NCBI GenBank assembly: GCA_963665165.1
Contig: OY761989.1
Coordinates: 1,302,001-1,366,000 of the forward strand
From: G963663315 sp963665165
Lineage (GTDB): Bacteria; Pseudomonadota; Gammaproteobacteria; Arenicellales; Poriferihabitantaceae
DNA length: 64,000 nt
Direction of reading: 5' to 3'
In this document: positions 33,850 to 44,355 of the stretch, in pieces
Layout: each line of letters starts with the position of its first letter
How positions within the stretch are numbered: the stretch's first letter is position 1
Position numbers and translations under genes: made by a program
The notes under the pieces: model-generated
Seen by the model: only the letters and a program-made list of their open reading frames with translations
The model's database searches: none
What the model was told of the DNA's origin: nothing

Positions 33850-36300
33850 TCAGCCTTCTTTTTTCCTTGCGGTCCAGGTCAGTTCTTCCAGTAGCCAGGA
33901 GTCACTTCCACCAAGATGCTCCGAAATGCTGCCGTCACTTGCAATGATTCCGATATAGGGTTGCCTGAATTCAATACTGTCCCATTGCTTCAAGCCGGTT
34001 CCGGCAAACAACGGTTCCAGATCGTAATTTCCGCAGACGGCGCTGTCGTGCATCACAATCGCAAATCCATCGAACCGGCCCGCGTGAGTCTGTAGAACGG
34101 TCCGGAAATCCTTGTCCAGGGGCACATCGTCTTTCACTGAACCCAGGCAGGTGTCGAGATGGCCGAGTTTAACGGGGTCGGCCCCAACGCTGAAACCCGT
34201 AATCGTCAAACCGCGCTCCAGGTCCAGTCTTTTTCCGGTCACAAGATCCAGGATGAACGAACGGCCAGCATTGAATCCGGCAGACTTGAGCGCAATGCGG
34301 CCCTGTGATATCCCCTCTGGCCGGTCCCGGACTTCGACAGTCGTAAAGGAGTCGATGATCCGGTCGAGCATGGATTCAGGGATTCTTTCGTCCTTTCCGG
34401 CCGGCGGCTCCAGTAAAACAATTTCGTTCATCCTTAACAGGTTTCTTTTATAGGATTCCGGGGTGGCCGTTCCCGCCCGGAATGATTTTCCAGGCGCGGA
34501 AATATCGATTCTGGCGCTGTCCCGCAGTGCCACGCGAGTGAGCCGCTCATTGCCCAGGGTGCCGTACACGATACAGTAACCGTCCTTGTCGAACGGTGAA
34601 ATCGACGACAGCCAGGCATTGTGTGAACATTTATCCACCCACAGGATGTGCTGATCATGTTCCAGTGTCCCGATTTGCCTCTGTAATGGTGCGGCGTAAA
34701 AGGGAAACTTGATTTCCTCCACCTCCAGGGTTTTATCCAGCACGAACAACGCGGGCAATTGGATGTGCCTGTTCTCAAAGTGCAGTTGCCTGTTTTCCAG
34801 GTCAACCAGGAAACCATCGGTAATTTGCGGATAGCCCCATAGTGAAGACAGGTAGCCACGGCTCCGGGTGAGCGCTTCATCAATCGGTTCCCTGGATTCG
34901 GATAACGTGGGCGCGCCTTTCATCATGTCCCGGCCGAAACCGAAACCTTCGACATCGGCCCCCATCAGGTTCAGGATGGTCGGCGCCATATCCAGGGTGG
35001 AGCCTTTCCCGGTGATCTTCCGTGGACTTGCATTCTTGTCGAAAATCATCCACAAATTACGTCTGTCACCCGTCTCGAGTAATTCCGAAGCGGTGTTTCG
35101 CATGGCCAGGTGGTCCGATGAAACTACAACCAGGGTGTCCTCGAAGAATTCACTGTCCTTCACATGGCGGATGAAATCGGCCGCCAGCCGGTCGGCGCAA
35201 TGTACGATGTTGAGAATGGGATTGGCTCCATCCCGGTAAACCAGGTCCTCGCAGGTCTTTGCCCGGTATCCGTGAGGGTGATGCGTATCCACCGTAAGCA
35301 GGAATAATCCGAACGGCCGGTCTCCCGCGGCCAGTTCATCGTACCTCCGTTTGGCCTGTGTGAGCAGGCTGTCATCGTAAATTCCCCAGACGTGCCTGTA
35401 ACCCGGATCGTCCAGGGCGCCGACAAATTTACGGAATCCCTCGATCCGGTTGAAACCATGGGTCGAATAGAACTGCCTCTTGCCCGCAAACTCCAGGATG
35501 GCGCCTCCCATGTAATTCAGGTCGTATCCGGCTTCACCCAGGACATCGCCCATACACTCCGCACCCGGCAGAAACCGGTCCATACCGGACATCGAGTTAT
35601 CATTGCCGCTCGGTGTAACCAAAGGGATGCCGCATTGACTGGCTACCATGCCGGCTATGGTCCAGCCGGTTCCGTAAACCTCGTGAATATCCGTAAAACT
35701 CAGGGATTCCTCCTCCAGGGAACGCAGGTTCGGCATCAGTCCCGGAAACAGGTTTTCGTCCAGGTACGTTCTTTCGAGTGACTCCAGGTACAGCCAGACG
35801 ATGTTCCTGGGCTTGTCGGCAAACTTCACCGGCCCGCTCTCGATAAAAAACTCAGGTTGTTCCTTCGAGGCGATTCGTTTCAAACTGGACTCGTATAGCG
35901 AAAACAGGTCGGCAACGGCCGGGTTCAGGAACCAGGATACCAGGAGTGTGGCAACCGCAGCGCCAATCCTGTATTTTTTCCCTGCTACCGGGGAGTGGGC
36001 CCGAAAATATTTGCAGGCAATGAATGAAATGGCTGAAATGGCGAAAAGGTAGATCAGCGCGCCAACGCCCAGACCGAAAAAATCCTCCCAGGCCGCACCT
36101 TCCATATTGGTCGCCAGATGCCAGGATATCGATTCGTCGATGCCGGAACCGGTTATGGCATCGGAAAAGTACCAGAGTCCGGATAAAAACAACGAACCGA
36201 ATATCAAGGTCGAAATCAGGACAGAGATCAGACCGGAATGTGTACTCTTGCGCCAAAAACAGATCGACACAAGCGCAAGGCATAAGGAAATGGCAAGCAT
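33850..36300 (-). CDS. opgB: Phosphoglycerol transferase-like membrane sulfatase-fold protein (OpgB/MdoB-like)
   Basis: An 816-residue inner-membrane protein with about four N-terminal transmembrane helices and a large periplasmic alkaline phosphatase/sulfatase domain. Motifs include NIVWLYLESLERTYLD, the nucleophile Thr in VYGTGWTIAGMVASQCG, VDTHHPHGY and VVVSSDHLAM. These fit OpgB/MdoB, which moves phosphoglycerol from phosphatidylglycerol to osmoregulated periplasmic glucans; LtaS-like enzymes share the fold. OpgG/OpgH are not in the window. It lies 47 bases upstream of deaD on the same strand. Confidence 0.82.
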   Translation of the reverse strand: MLAISLCLALVSICFWRKSTHSGLISVLISTLIFGSLFLSGLWYFSDAITGSGIDESISWHLATNMEGAAWEDFFGLGVGALIYLFAISAISFIACKYFRAHSPVAGKKYRIGAAVATLLVSWFLNPAVADLFSLYESSLKRIASKEQPEFFIESGPVKFADKPRNIVWLYLESLERTYLDENLFPGLMPNLRSLEEESLSFTDIHEVYGTGWTIAGMVASQCGIPLVTPSGNDNSMSGMDRFLPGAECMGDVLGEAGYDLNYMGGAILEFAGKRQFYSTHGFNRIEGFRKFVGALDDPGYRHVWGIYDDSLLTQAKRRYDELAAGDRPFGLFLLTVDTHHPHGYRAKTCEDLVYRDGANPILNIVHCADRLAADFIRHVKDSEFFEDTLVVVSSDHLAMRNTASELLETGDRRNLWMIFDKNASPRKITGKGSTLDMAPTILNLMGADVEGFGFGRDMMKGAPTLSESREPIDEALTRSRGYLSSLWGYPQITDGFLVDLENRQLHFENRHIQLPALFVLDKTLEVEEIKFPFYAAPLQRQIGTLEHDQHILWVDKCSHNAWLSSISPFDKDGYCIVYGTLGNERLTRVALRDSARIDISAPGKSFRAGTATPESYKRNLLRMNEIVLLEPPAGKDERIPESMLDRIIDSFTTVEVRDRPEGISQGRIALKSAGFNAGRSFILDLVTGKRLDLERGLTITGFSVGADPVKLGHLDTCLGSVKDDVPLDKDFRTVLQTHAGRFDGFAIVMHDSAVCGNYDLEPLFAGTGLKQWDSIEFRQPYIGIIASDGSISEHLGGSDSWLLEELTWTARKKEG

Positions 36301-36386
36301 TGGGTAAATTACGATCGATGAACACCGGGCCGCGGCTGCACCCGCGGGGATTATAATGAAAACGGATGACCGCGGGTTATTTTTGT

Positions 36387-36415
36387 TTGAATTGAATCGG
36401 CAAGTATTCTATAGT
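36387..36415 (+). promoter_or_regulatory. Candidate sigma-70 promoter of the GPP34 gene
   Basis: TTGAAT at 36387-36392 and TATAGT at 36410-36415 are separated by 17 bases. The start codon of the GPP34 gene is about 75 bases downstream, with GGAGGTG just before it. Confidence 0.55.
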
Positions 36416-36494
36416 ATCGGTATCTGTGGCGCCCGCACTGATATGCCGATTGGTTGCGAGGTGCGGTTTACACAACAATGGAGGTGTCGGAATC

Positions 36495-37205
36495 ATGTTG
36501 AGGTTTGCCGAGGAAATCATGCTGCTCCTGCTGGATGACGAAGGCGGGGAGTTCCTGCGTGTTTCAGAAACATCGCTGCAGTGCGCTCTTGCCGGCGCGG
36601 TGTTGATGGACCTGGCGCTGGAGAACCGGATCGACACGGACCCGGACCAGTTGCTGCTGCTCGACTCGACCCCGGTCGGGGATGACCTGCTTGACCCGAC
36701 ACTGGCCCGTATCGGGAAGAATGCCGAGACGCGGGAATGGTTTCATCGATTTGTCGACAGCGATGACCGCACGGCCGGGAATGTCGAAAAGCAAGATGCT
36801 CTCTATTGGGTCAAACGAACGGCCGAGGACGCCGAACAGATCCGTGAGACAGGGATGAAGCGTCTGGTTGAGCGCGGCATCCTTGAGGAGCAGGATGATC
36901 GTTTCCTGTGGGTATTCAGGTCGCGGCGCTACCCGGTCATTGACGGCGAAGCGGAACGGGAGGTCAAGTTGCGGATCATGGAGGTTCTGTTCAGCGACGT
37001 GATTCCCGATCCGCGCGATGTGGTCATCATTTGTCTGGCCGATGTCTGCGGATTGTTCAGGGAGATGTTTTCCCCTCGGGAACTGGAGAGTATCGTTCCG
37101 CGTATCAAGCAGGTGCGTAAACTGGACTTGATCGGTCAGGCGGTGTCGCAGGCCATTGGTGAAATCGAGATGAGTATCGCCATTGCCATGCGGCCCATCA
37201 TGTAG
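36495..37205 (+). CDS. GPP34 (GOLPH3/Vps74-like) family protein
   Basis: A 236-residue cytosolic protein with the GPP34 fold known from eukaryotic Golgi phosphoinositide-binding proteins. Bacterial members exist but their role is unsettled. Characteristic segments are MLRFAEEIMLLLLDDEGG, ALAGAVLMDLALENRID, LVERGILEEQDDRFLWVF and RRYPVIDG. The ATG at 36495 with a strong ribosome site is preferred over 36426. It lies between the opgB-like gene (divergent) and smc. Function in this organism unknown; a link to membrane lipid or envelope trafficking is a guess. Confidence 0.8.
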   Translation: MLRFAEEIMLLLLDDEGGEFLRVSETSLQCALAGAVLMDLALENRIDTDPDQLLLLDSTPVGDDLLDPTLARIGKNAETREWFHRFVDSDDRTAGNVEKQDALYWVKRTAEDAEQIRETGMKRLVERGILEEQDDRFLWVFRSRRYPVIDGEAEREVKLRIMEVLFSDVIPDPRDVVIICLADVCGLFREMFSPRELESIVPRIKQVRKLDLIGQAVSQAIGEIEMSIAIAMRPIM

Positions 37206-37286
37206 TAATCCGGGGTTATCGGTCAAGCCGCGCGATACTTTTCGTACCCTCCCTGTCGTTCGTACAGCAAACCTGCACTCGACCGG

Positions 37287-40200
37287 ATGCGGCTAAAAAA
37301 ATTACTGGTATCGGGATTCAAATCTTTCGTTGACCCGACTGACATTCGCGTACCGTCCCATCTGGTCGGGATTGTCGGGCCCAACGGCTGCGGAAAATCC
37401 AATGTCATTGATGCGGTTCGCTGGGTGATGGGGGAAACGTCGGCCAGGACGCTGCGCGGTGACAACATGGCAGACGTCATATTCAACGGTTCATCCACCC
37501 GCAAGCCGATCAGCCGGGCGTCAGTGGAATTGATTTTTGATAATCAGGACGGAACGGCTCCCGGACATTACGGACAGTTTGCGGAAATATCGGTAAAGCG
37601 GACCCTGACCCGGGATGATCAATCCCGGTATCTGATCAACCATGTCAAAACCCGCCGCAAGGATGTGCTTGATCTGTTCCGGGGCACGGGGCTGGGGCCG
37701 CGCTCCTATTCGATTATCGAGCAGGGTATGGTCAGTCGTATTGTGGAAGCCCGTCCTGAAGACCTGCGGGTGTTCGTGGAAGAAGCGGCCGGCACATCCA
37801 GATACAAGGACCGGCGAAGAGAAACGGAAATTCGCATTGCGCATACCCGGGAAAACCTGGACCGGGTTGCGGACATCGAGAACGAGCTTGGCAAGCAGTT
37901 GAGCCGTCTGCAGAAACAATCCGCCGCCGCCGAACGGTACAAGGTTCTCAAGTCCGAACAACGGGAGGTCAACGGGCAATTGAACGTTCTGATGTTGAAC
38001 CGGTTGAACGGCCGGTTGCAAGAGCAGGACCGCCTGACCGCGAAATATGAAAACGAAGTGCAGAAATGCCTGGCCCGGCAACGGGAAACGCAAGCGAGGC
38101 TGGAGGAGCTTCGCAGGCGGCAAGGGGATGCCCACGAGGAATACAACCGGGTTCAGCAGGATTTTTACCAGGCGGTGGCAAAAATCTCGAATCTGGAGCA
38201 GAAAATCGAACATCGCAAGGAAAACATGCAGCGACAAACCGAAGAGATGGAACGGCTGCAAGGGCTACGGAATGAATATCTACGGCAAATCAATTCCGAA
38301 ACAGAGAAAAGCAGGGCCCTGGCGCAGCGTCTGGAGACGATTCGCCCGGATCTGGAGTCTTTCCAGGAGAGCCTCGCGGACGCGGAAAATCAACTATCCG
38401 ACTCCGGGAAAAGACTATCCGGTTGTCTGGCTGAAATCGAAGACCTCGACGAGCGCTCCAGAGAACCGGCGCGGCAGGTGGAAATACAGAACTCCAGGAT
38501 CGAGTATCTCCGGCAGCAACGGGTGCGTACCGAACAGGGTAAAGCCAGATTGGATGAGCGGATCACACGGTTGTCGGAGCAGGTATCTTCAACGGATATC
38601 GATTCCCTGCGGTCCAGGGCCGAGGAAAAGGAGCGGGATCACGAACAGGCGGAAAACCGGTTCCACCAGTTCGAACTGGAATTGAAACAGGTTTATACCC
38701 GGATTGAACGAAAACGGGAAGGGTGGGCCAATTTGCGAACCCGGCTTCAGGAAGTCACATCCCGGTTGCAATCGTTGCAGGAAATACAGGCAGCCGCCCT
38801 GGGTACGGATAGTGAGGACATCGACAACTGGTTGACTGGCAGCGGCCTGGGCCATGTTCCCAGGCTGGCAAACAAAATAAGGGTTGCTGACGGGTGGGAA
38901 CGGGCGGCGGACCGGGTACTGAATGACTGGTTGAGCGCGTTATGCACGGACCGCATAACCATCGAACTGCTTGCGACCCGCCCTGACAGCAGTCTTTCCC
39001 TGGTTTGTCCGGATGAAGTGAATGCCCCTACGGACGATCCGGTCAGCCGGATTCCATTAGCGGCCATGTCCGACAAGATCATTGCGGGGGCCGCCGATGC
39101 CGCAGGCCTGGTTGCGGGGGTTTATGTCGCTGAGACACTGGAACAGGGTCTGGAGTGCCGCAATCGGCTGACCGGCAGGGAGTGTATCGTCACCCGCCAC
39201 GGCGAGCTGATTGGCGCCAGCTGGATCCGCTTCGCCAGTCAGAGCCAGATCGAGACCGGGGCGCTGGTCCGGGAGTATGAAATTGCCCAACTGCTGGCCA
39301 AAAAGCAGGATATGAGCGACCGGCTTGAACTGGAGACAAAAGAGATCGCCTCGCTGAATCTTCTTCGAAAGGAAAATGAGGCGAAACTGGAATCCTGGCG
39401 CAGTTCCCTGAATGATTTGCGCTCCGATTTGACGGTCGTGCATAATCAGTTCAGCCGGGAGGAAACCCGCTATCTTGAAGCCTGCGAGCATCTCGGCAAG
39501 CTGGGCGTCGAACTGGACGAACTGGAAACGCAAATCAGGGACGAAGACGCGGAAATAGAAAATGCCAGGGCATTATATGAAAAGGCGATGAAAGAAACCG
39601 GAGTTTTTGACCGGGAGCGGGCGAATCGGGTCGATGTGCGGAATCGACTCAGCGACGAAGTTTCGGAAAGGCGGAAGGTGGTCGATGAGGTACGGGAGAA
39701 ACATTACAACCGGGCGCTGATTCAGCAGAAACTGGAGGCCGATGTCGATGCGGTCGAGGGAAATATCAAACGTTTTCAAAATGATCTGGAAAAAACTGAA
39801 TCCAGATTATCGGAATTGGGTCAGCCCGGTTCGTCACCGGACGAGTCCGTTCCGGTCCTTGAGGAAGATCTTGAGCGGTTACTGCAGGAGAAACTGGAAA
39901 CCGACAAGCGTTTCTCGGCCGCCAGGGAACGGGTATCGGATCTCGATGACCGGATCGAACAGGCCAATCGATTACACGCCGCGCAGGCCGGTCATGTGGA
40001 TGAAGCCAGGGTGAATCTGGAACAGCAAAAGCTGGCCCGGCAGGGAGCGCTGGTTCGCCGGGACGCCATGGTTGAAAAGATTGACAACGAGGGCTGGGAC
40101 GTTGAGGCGTGTATACAGCGTCTGCCCGAGGATGCGAGCGTGGAAGACTGGCAGGCCAGACTTGAGGACATCAGGAGAAAAGTGGACCGGATCGGCCCCG

Positions 40201-40805
40201 TCAATCTGGTCGCGATAGATGAGTTCAACGAACAAACCGAGCGCATGGACTATTTGCGCAAACAGCGTGAAGACCTGACCGAGGCGCTGCATACTCTGGA
40301 ACAGGTGATCCAGAAAATCGACCGCGAAACCCGTTCCAGATTCCGGCAGACTTTTGATACAATCAATGCAGGTTTCAACCGGTTTTTCCCGAAATTGTTC
40401 GGCGGCGGCAGCGCCCGGTTGTTTTTGACCAGCGATGATCTTCTCACTACCGGAATTGGCGTAATGGCAAGGCCGCCGGGAAAGAGAAACAGCCATATTC
40501 ATCTTTTATCAGGGGGGGAGAAGGCATTGACGGCGGTAGCGCTGTTGTTTTCATTGTTTGAATTGAACCCGGCCCCGTTTTGTATGCTGGATGAGGTGGA
40601 TGCGCCCCTGGACGATGCCAATGTCGACCGTTATTGTGAGACACTCAGGACTCTTGCGGACAAGAGCCAGATGATCGTGATCACCCACAACAAGATTACC
40701 ATGGCGTCCATGGACCTTCTGGTCGGTGTCACGATGGAGGAAGCGGGCGTATCGCGGCTGGTTTCAGTGGACATGGAGCAGGCTATGGAAATGGTGGCGC
40801 AATGA
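37287..40805 (+). CDS. smc: Chromosome segregation ATPase SMC
   Basis: A 1172-residue SMC protein for chromosome condensation and segregation. Walker A GPNGCGKSNVID is at residues 31-42. A long coiled coil to about residue 500, a hinge at about 510-650, and the return coil follow. The C-terminal ABC signature LLSGGEKALTAVALLF (from about residue 1072) and Walker B CMLDEVDAPLDDANV close the head. It overlaps zipA as ATGA. Gammaproteobacteria using SMC instead of MukB show this smc-zipA-ligA order. ScpA/ScpB are not in the window. Confidence 0.97.
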   Translation: MRLKKLLVSGFKSFVDPTDIRVPSHLVGIVGPNGCGKSNVIDAVRWVMGETSARTLRGDNMADVIFNGSSTRKPISRASVELIFDNQDGTAPGHYGQFAEISVKRTLTRDDQSRYLINHVKTRRKDVLDLFRGTGLGPRSYSIIEQGMVSRIVEARPEDLRVFVEEAAGTSRYKDRRRETEIRIAHTRENLDRVADIENELGKQLSRLQKQSAAAERYKVLKSEQREVNGQLNVLMLNRLNGRLQEQDRLTAKYENEVQKCLARQRETQARLEELRRRQGDAHEEYNRVQQDFYQAVAKISNLEQKIEHRKENMQRQTEEMERLQGLRNEYLRQINSETEKSRALAQRLETIRPDLESFQESLADAENQLSDSGKRLSGCLAEIEDLDERSREPARQVEIQNSRIEYLRQQRVRTEQGKARLDERITRLSEQVSSTDIDSLRSRAEEKERDHEQAENRFHQFELELKQVYTRIERKREGWANLRTRLQEVTSRLQSLQEIQAAALGTDSEDIDNWLTGSGLGHVPRLANKIRVADGWERAADRVLNDWLSALCTDRITIELLATRPDSSLSLVCPDEVNAPTDDPVSRIPLAAMSDKIIAGAADAAGLVAGVYVAETLEQGLECRNRLTGRECIVTRHGELIGASWIRFASQSQIETGALVREYEIAQLLAKKQDMSDRLELETKEIASLNLLRKENEAKLESWRSSLNDLRSDLTVVHNQFSREETRYLEACEHLGKLGVELDELETQIRDEDAEIENARALYEKAMKETGVFDRERANRVDVRNRLSDEVSERRKVVDEVREKHYNRALIQQKLEADVDAVEGNIKRFQNDLEKTESRLSELGQPGSSPDESVPVLEEDLERLLQEKLETDKRFSAARERVSDLDDRIEQANRLHAAQAGHVDEARVNLEQQKLARQGALVRRDAMVEKIDNEGWDVEACIQRLPEDASVEDWQARLEDIRRKVDRIGPVNLVAIDEFNEQTERMDYLRKQREDLTEALHTLEQVIQKIDRETRSRFRQTFDTINAGFNRFFPKLFGGGSARLFLTSDDLLTTGIGVMARPPGKRNSHIHLLSGGEKALTAVALLFSLFELNPAPFCMLDEVDAPLDDANVDRYCETLRTLADKSQMIVITHNKITMASMDLLVGVTMEEAGVSRLVSVDMEQAMEMVAQ

Positions 40806-42286
40806 ATCTGCAAGTCACACTGATCGTCATCGGTATCGTCGTCATCCTTGCGATCTATGCGGTTCCCGGAATCATGGAATGGAAAAGAACGCGGAAGGAA
40901 GCCATGCGCCCGGAAAATCCGCCGGCGGTGAAAAAGCCCCGCCATCCATCTCTCCGGAACTGGAAGGAGCGGTTCGGATTTTCAACCGGTCCGGGCAAGA
41001 AGAGGACGAGTGAAATCGAGCCGAATTTCGGGGAAGACGACCTGACCTTCATGGCCGGGACGGATGTTGTTTTTGGCGTAGATCCGGACGATGCCGATAA
41101 TCGCTGGCTGCGTCCGGATGAAATCGAAAACCTGACGGCTCCGGATAGGGTCGATCCGGTTCCGGTATTGACCGAATCCGAGATCGTCGGCCAGTATCCT
41201 GTCGATCTGCGGGATGTCCCGGACCAGACTCCCGGCAACGCCCGGCCGCATCCGGGGAAACAGCGGCAATCCGGGATAACCGCTGGCGGTGAGTCCATGG
41301 ATGAACCCGATGAGCGAGAGGAAATTGAAAATACGGAAACAGATGATGCTGCGGACATGGCCGGGCGGGAAGACACGTATGGCCTGCAGGAATCCGGTTC
41401 ACCGCAAGACGGCGCGTCCGGCCGATTTCAATATCCGGAAATAGAAGGGTTTATCCGGGTCAGCCAGATCGACTACTGGATAAAGCTGACGGGTAAACGC
41501 GATGTCGGCAGAGAGTCGGCGCTGGCGCTGTATCGGGAAGAAGCCAGCCTGATCACCAAACAACTCCGGATATTCGGTCAGAAAATCCCGCAAAAGGAAT
41601 GGTGCGCTCTTGAGCAGGAAGCCGAGGGCGCCCGTTTTGGCGATTTGATCATCACCCTGCAACTGGCTGACAAGGATGGGGCGGTCGACCAGGAAGAACT
41701 GGACCGGTTCGTAGCCCTGGCTTCGACCCTGGCAAAAGGCATTGATTATGCGTTCACGCTCATGGCGCCGGTCGGGAGCGCCCTGAAGCAGGGCCGGGCG
41801 ATTGCGGATTTCATTCGTCATTACGATTCCCTGTCCATAATCCATGTCAAGCCAGTGGCTTCGGAGTACTTTGAGGGGATGGCCATAAACCGCTGTGCGG
41901 CCCAGCTCGGTCTGGACCGGTCACCGGAAGGATTTTTTGTCCGTAATCAGTTGGTCAACAAGAACAAGACCAAACTCTATTATATCGCCAATATGAGCAA
42001 GACCGGAGAGTTCGATTTCGACAACATCAAGGATATGCGGATCCGGGGAGTCACATTCTTTACCAAACCGGTTCTGCATCGCTCGCCGGGAGTGGTTTAT
42101 ACGGAAATGTCGGATTCAGCCAAAGCCTTCGCGGCGCGAATAAAAGGGAGCGCCTCGGTCCCCGACCACCATACCCTCTCACAAACCTATGTGGACAGGA
42201 ACCGGGCGTTGATCGAGAAAAATGCCAGGGAAATGGAAGAACTCGGAATTGTGCCCGGAAATGAAGAGGCGATGAGGCTGTTCTGA
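40802..42286 (+). CDS. zipA: Cell division protein ZipA (long linker form)
   Basis: Inner-membrane anchor for FtsZ at the division site. The 494-residue protein starts with an N-terminal transmembrane helix (LQVTLIVIGIVVILAIYAV, no cytosolic leader), then a basic segment, a long acidic, proline-containing linker (about residues 90-230) and extra globular sequence. The C-terminal FtsZ-binding domain spans about residues 250-400 and on to the end. E. coli ZipA is about 330 residues, so this linker and inserted part are longer than usual. Identity rests on topology, the C-terminal domain and its position between smc and ligA. Confidence 0.88.
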   Translation: MNLQVTLIVIGIVVILAIYAVPGIMEWKRTRKEAMRPENPPAVKKPRHPSLRNWKERFGFSTGPGKKRTSEIEPNFGEDDLTFMAGTDVVFGVDPDDADNRWLRPDEIENLTAPDRVDPVPVLTESEIVGQYPVDLRDVPDQTPGNARPHPGKQRQSGITAGGESMDEPDEREEIENTETDDAADMAGREDTYGLQESGSPQDGASGRFQYPEIEGFIRVSQIDYWIKLTGKRDVGRESALALYREEASLITKQLRIFGQKIPQKEWCALEQEAEGARFGDLIITLQLADKDGAVDQEELDRFVALASTLAKGIDYAFTLMAPVGSALKQGRAIADFIRHYDSLSIIHVKPVASEYFEGMAINRCAAQLGLDRSPEGFFVRNQLVNKNKTKLYYIANMSKTGEFDFDNIKDMRIRGVTFFTKPVLHRSPGVVYTEMSDSAKAFAARIKGSASVPDHHTLSQTYVDRNRALIEKNAREMEELGIVPGNEEAMRLF

Positions 42287-42298
42287 CGTCGTACCCGG

Positions 42299-44351
42299 AT
42301 GCCGAAAGATCCACAACATCGAATTCAGGAGTTGCGGGAAAAACTGGAGTATCACAATCATCGCTATTATGAGTTGGATGATCCGGAAATTCCAGACAGT
42401 CGTTACGACCGCCTGATCCGGTCCCTGGAGGATCTGGAAGCGCGATACCCGCAATACCGTTCCGCACAATCCCCGACTCAAAAAGTCGGTGGGTCCGTCG
42501 CCAAACCCTTTTCCGAAGTGGTTCACGCCATACCGATGCGATCCCTCGGCAACGCGTTCGATGAAGGGGAAATCAGGAATTTCGACCGGCGGGTGCGGGA
42601 ATGGACGGGCCTGGAAGACGCGCAGGTGGAATATGTGGCGGAACCGAAAATTGATGGCCTGGCCGTCAGTCTCCGGTATGAAAAGGGTTGGCTGGCGCAG
42701 GCGGCAACCCGCGGGGATGGCCGCGCCGGAGAGAATGTAACCCTGAACATGCGTCAGATTCTGGGGGACAGAACCCGGTTGCAGGGCGACAGTATTCCCG
42801 ATGTTCTTGAAGTGAGGGGCGAGGTCTTTATCAGCAGGGCCGACTTCGAAGCGCTGAACGAGGCCCGGCGTGAAAACGACCTGAAATTATTCGTAAACCC
42901 GCGCAATGCGGCTGCGGGCGGGCTGCGACAATTGGACCCCGCCGTGATCGGGTCGCGTCGATTACAGTTGTACTGCTATTCGTTCGGGCAGGTTGAAGGC
43001 ATGCCGTATCCCGGGACGCATGCCGCGTCATTGCGGGGGATCCGCGCTTTCGGCCTGCCGGTAACCGATTTGTACCGTGTGGTCGAAGGGGTGCAGGGGT
43101 GTCTGGCCTATTACCAGGACATGCTTGCGCTTCGGGCCGGACTGCCTTTCGATATTGACGGGGTTGTCTACAAGGTTTCCCGGATCGACTGGCAGAACAG
43201 CCTGGGTTTTACCGCCAAGGCTCCGCGCTGGGCCATCGCGCACAAATTTCCCGCCCAGGAGGAAATGACCACGGTTGAAAACATCGAGCTTCAGGTGGGT
43301 CGAACCGGCGCTGTGACCCCGGTAGCCAGACTGGAACCGGTTTTTGTCGGCGGGGTCACGGTTTCCAGCGCCACACTGCATAATCACAGGGAAATCGAGC
43401 GCCTGGATGTCCGGGTCGGGGATCGCGTCATTGTCCGGCGGGCCGGGGATGTGATCCCGGAAGTGTTGTCGGTGGTGAAGTCCGCCCGGCCTGCAGGCGC
43501 CGAACCGTACGTGTTCCCGGATACCTGTCCGGTATGCGCGAGCCCGGTCATCTATGAAGGGGAAGGGATCATTGCCCGCTGCAGCGGCGGACTGGCTTGC
43601 GAGGCGCAGAAAAAACAAAGCATCCGGCATTTTGCCAGCCGCAAGGCCATGGATATCGAAGGGCTGGGCGATAAATGGGTGGATTGGCTGCTTTCCGGCC
43701 AGATGATTGCCGATGTATCCGATCTGTACCGGCTATCGCCGGAAAAACTGGAATCGAGATACCGGAAAAGCTCCAAAGCGGCCATGAACCTGATCCAGTC
43801 AATCGAAAACAGCAAAACCACAACCCTGGCCCGGTTTCTGTATTCTCTCGGAATTCCATTGGTCGGGGAGACGACCGCGGAAGCCCTGGCCGTCAATCTG
43901 GGTTCGCTGGAAGCGGATACAGCAGGCGTCCAGGGACCGGTTGCAGGAAATTCCGGACATCGGCCCGTTGGTCGCCGACAGTGTCGCAACCTTTTTCGAG
44001 CAGCCCCATAACCGCGCCGTCGTGCAGAAACTGCTGGACGCGGGGGTCTCGTGGCCCGCGCCCGCCGAGCGGGCAGCCGGGGACGGCGATAGCGTGTTTG
44101 CGGGCAAGACCGTGGTGCTGACCGGCAGGATGGGCATGTCGAGGAGTGACGCCACCTCCCTGTTGCAGTCGATGGGCGCCAGGGTCGGCGGCCGTATCAC
44201 AAAAAACACGGACTATGTCATCGCGGCGACGGACACCAGTTCCAAGGCCGTCAAAGCCGCGCAGATGGGCATTGAAATTCTGGATGAGCGGCAATTCATG
44301 GAACGGGTCCATGCGTCCGGTTCATCCGCCGACCAGGGCGGGGGAATTTGA
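42299..44351 (+). CDS. ligA: NAD-dependent DNA ligase LigA, interrupted by a one-base frameshift
   Basis: Seals nicks during replication and repair. The first frame (42299-44011, 570 codons) holds the N-terminal Ia domain, the adenylation domain with the AMP-accepting Lys in EPKIDGLAVSLRYE, the OB fold, the Cys4 zinc finger (DTCPVC, ARCSGGLAC) and most of the HhH domain (GIPLVGETTAEALAVNLGSLEA). The rest of HhH and the BRCT domain (GDSVFAGKTVVLTGRMGMS) are in the +1 frame up to 44351. Skipping one base at about 43919 restores DQQASRDRLQEIPDIG and a 683-residue protein, normal for LigA. As LigA is essential, an extra base in the assembled sequence is more likely than a true pseudogene. Confidence 0.9.
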
Positions 44352-44355
44352 TTTC

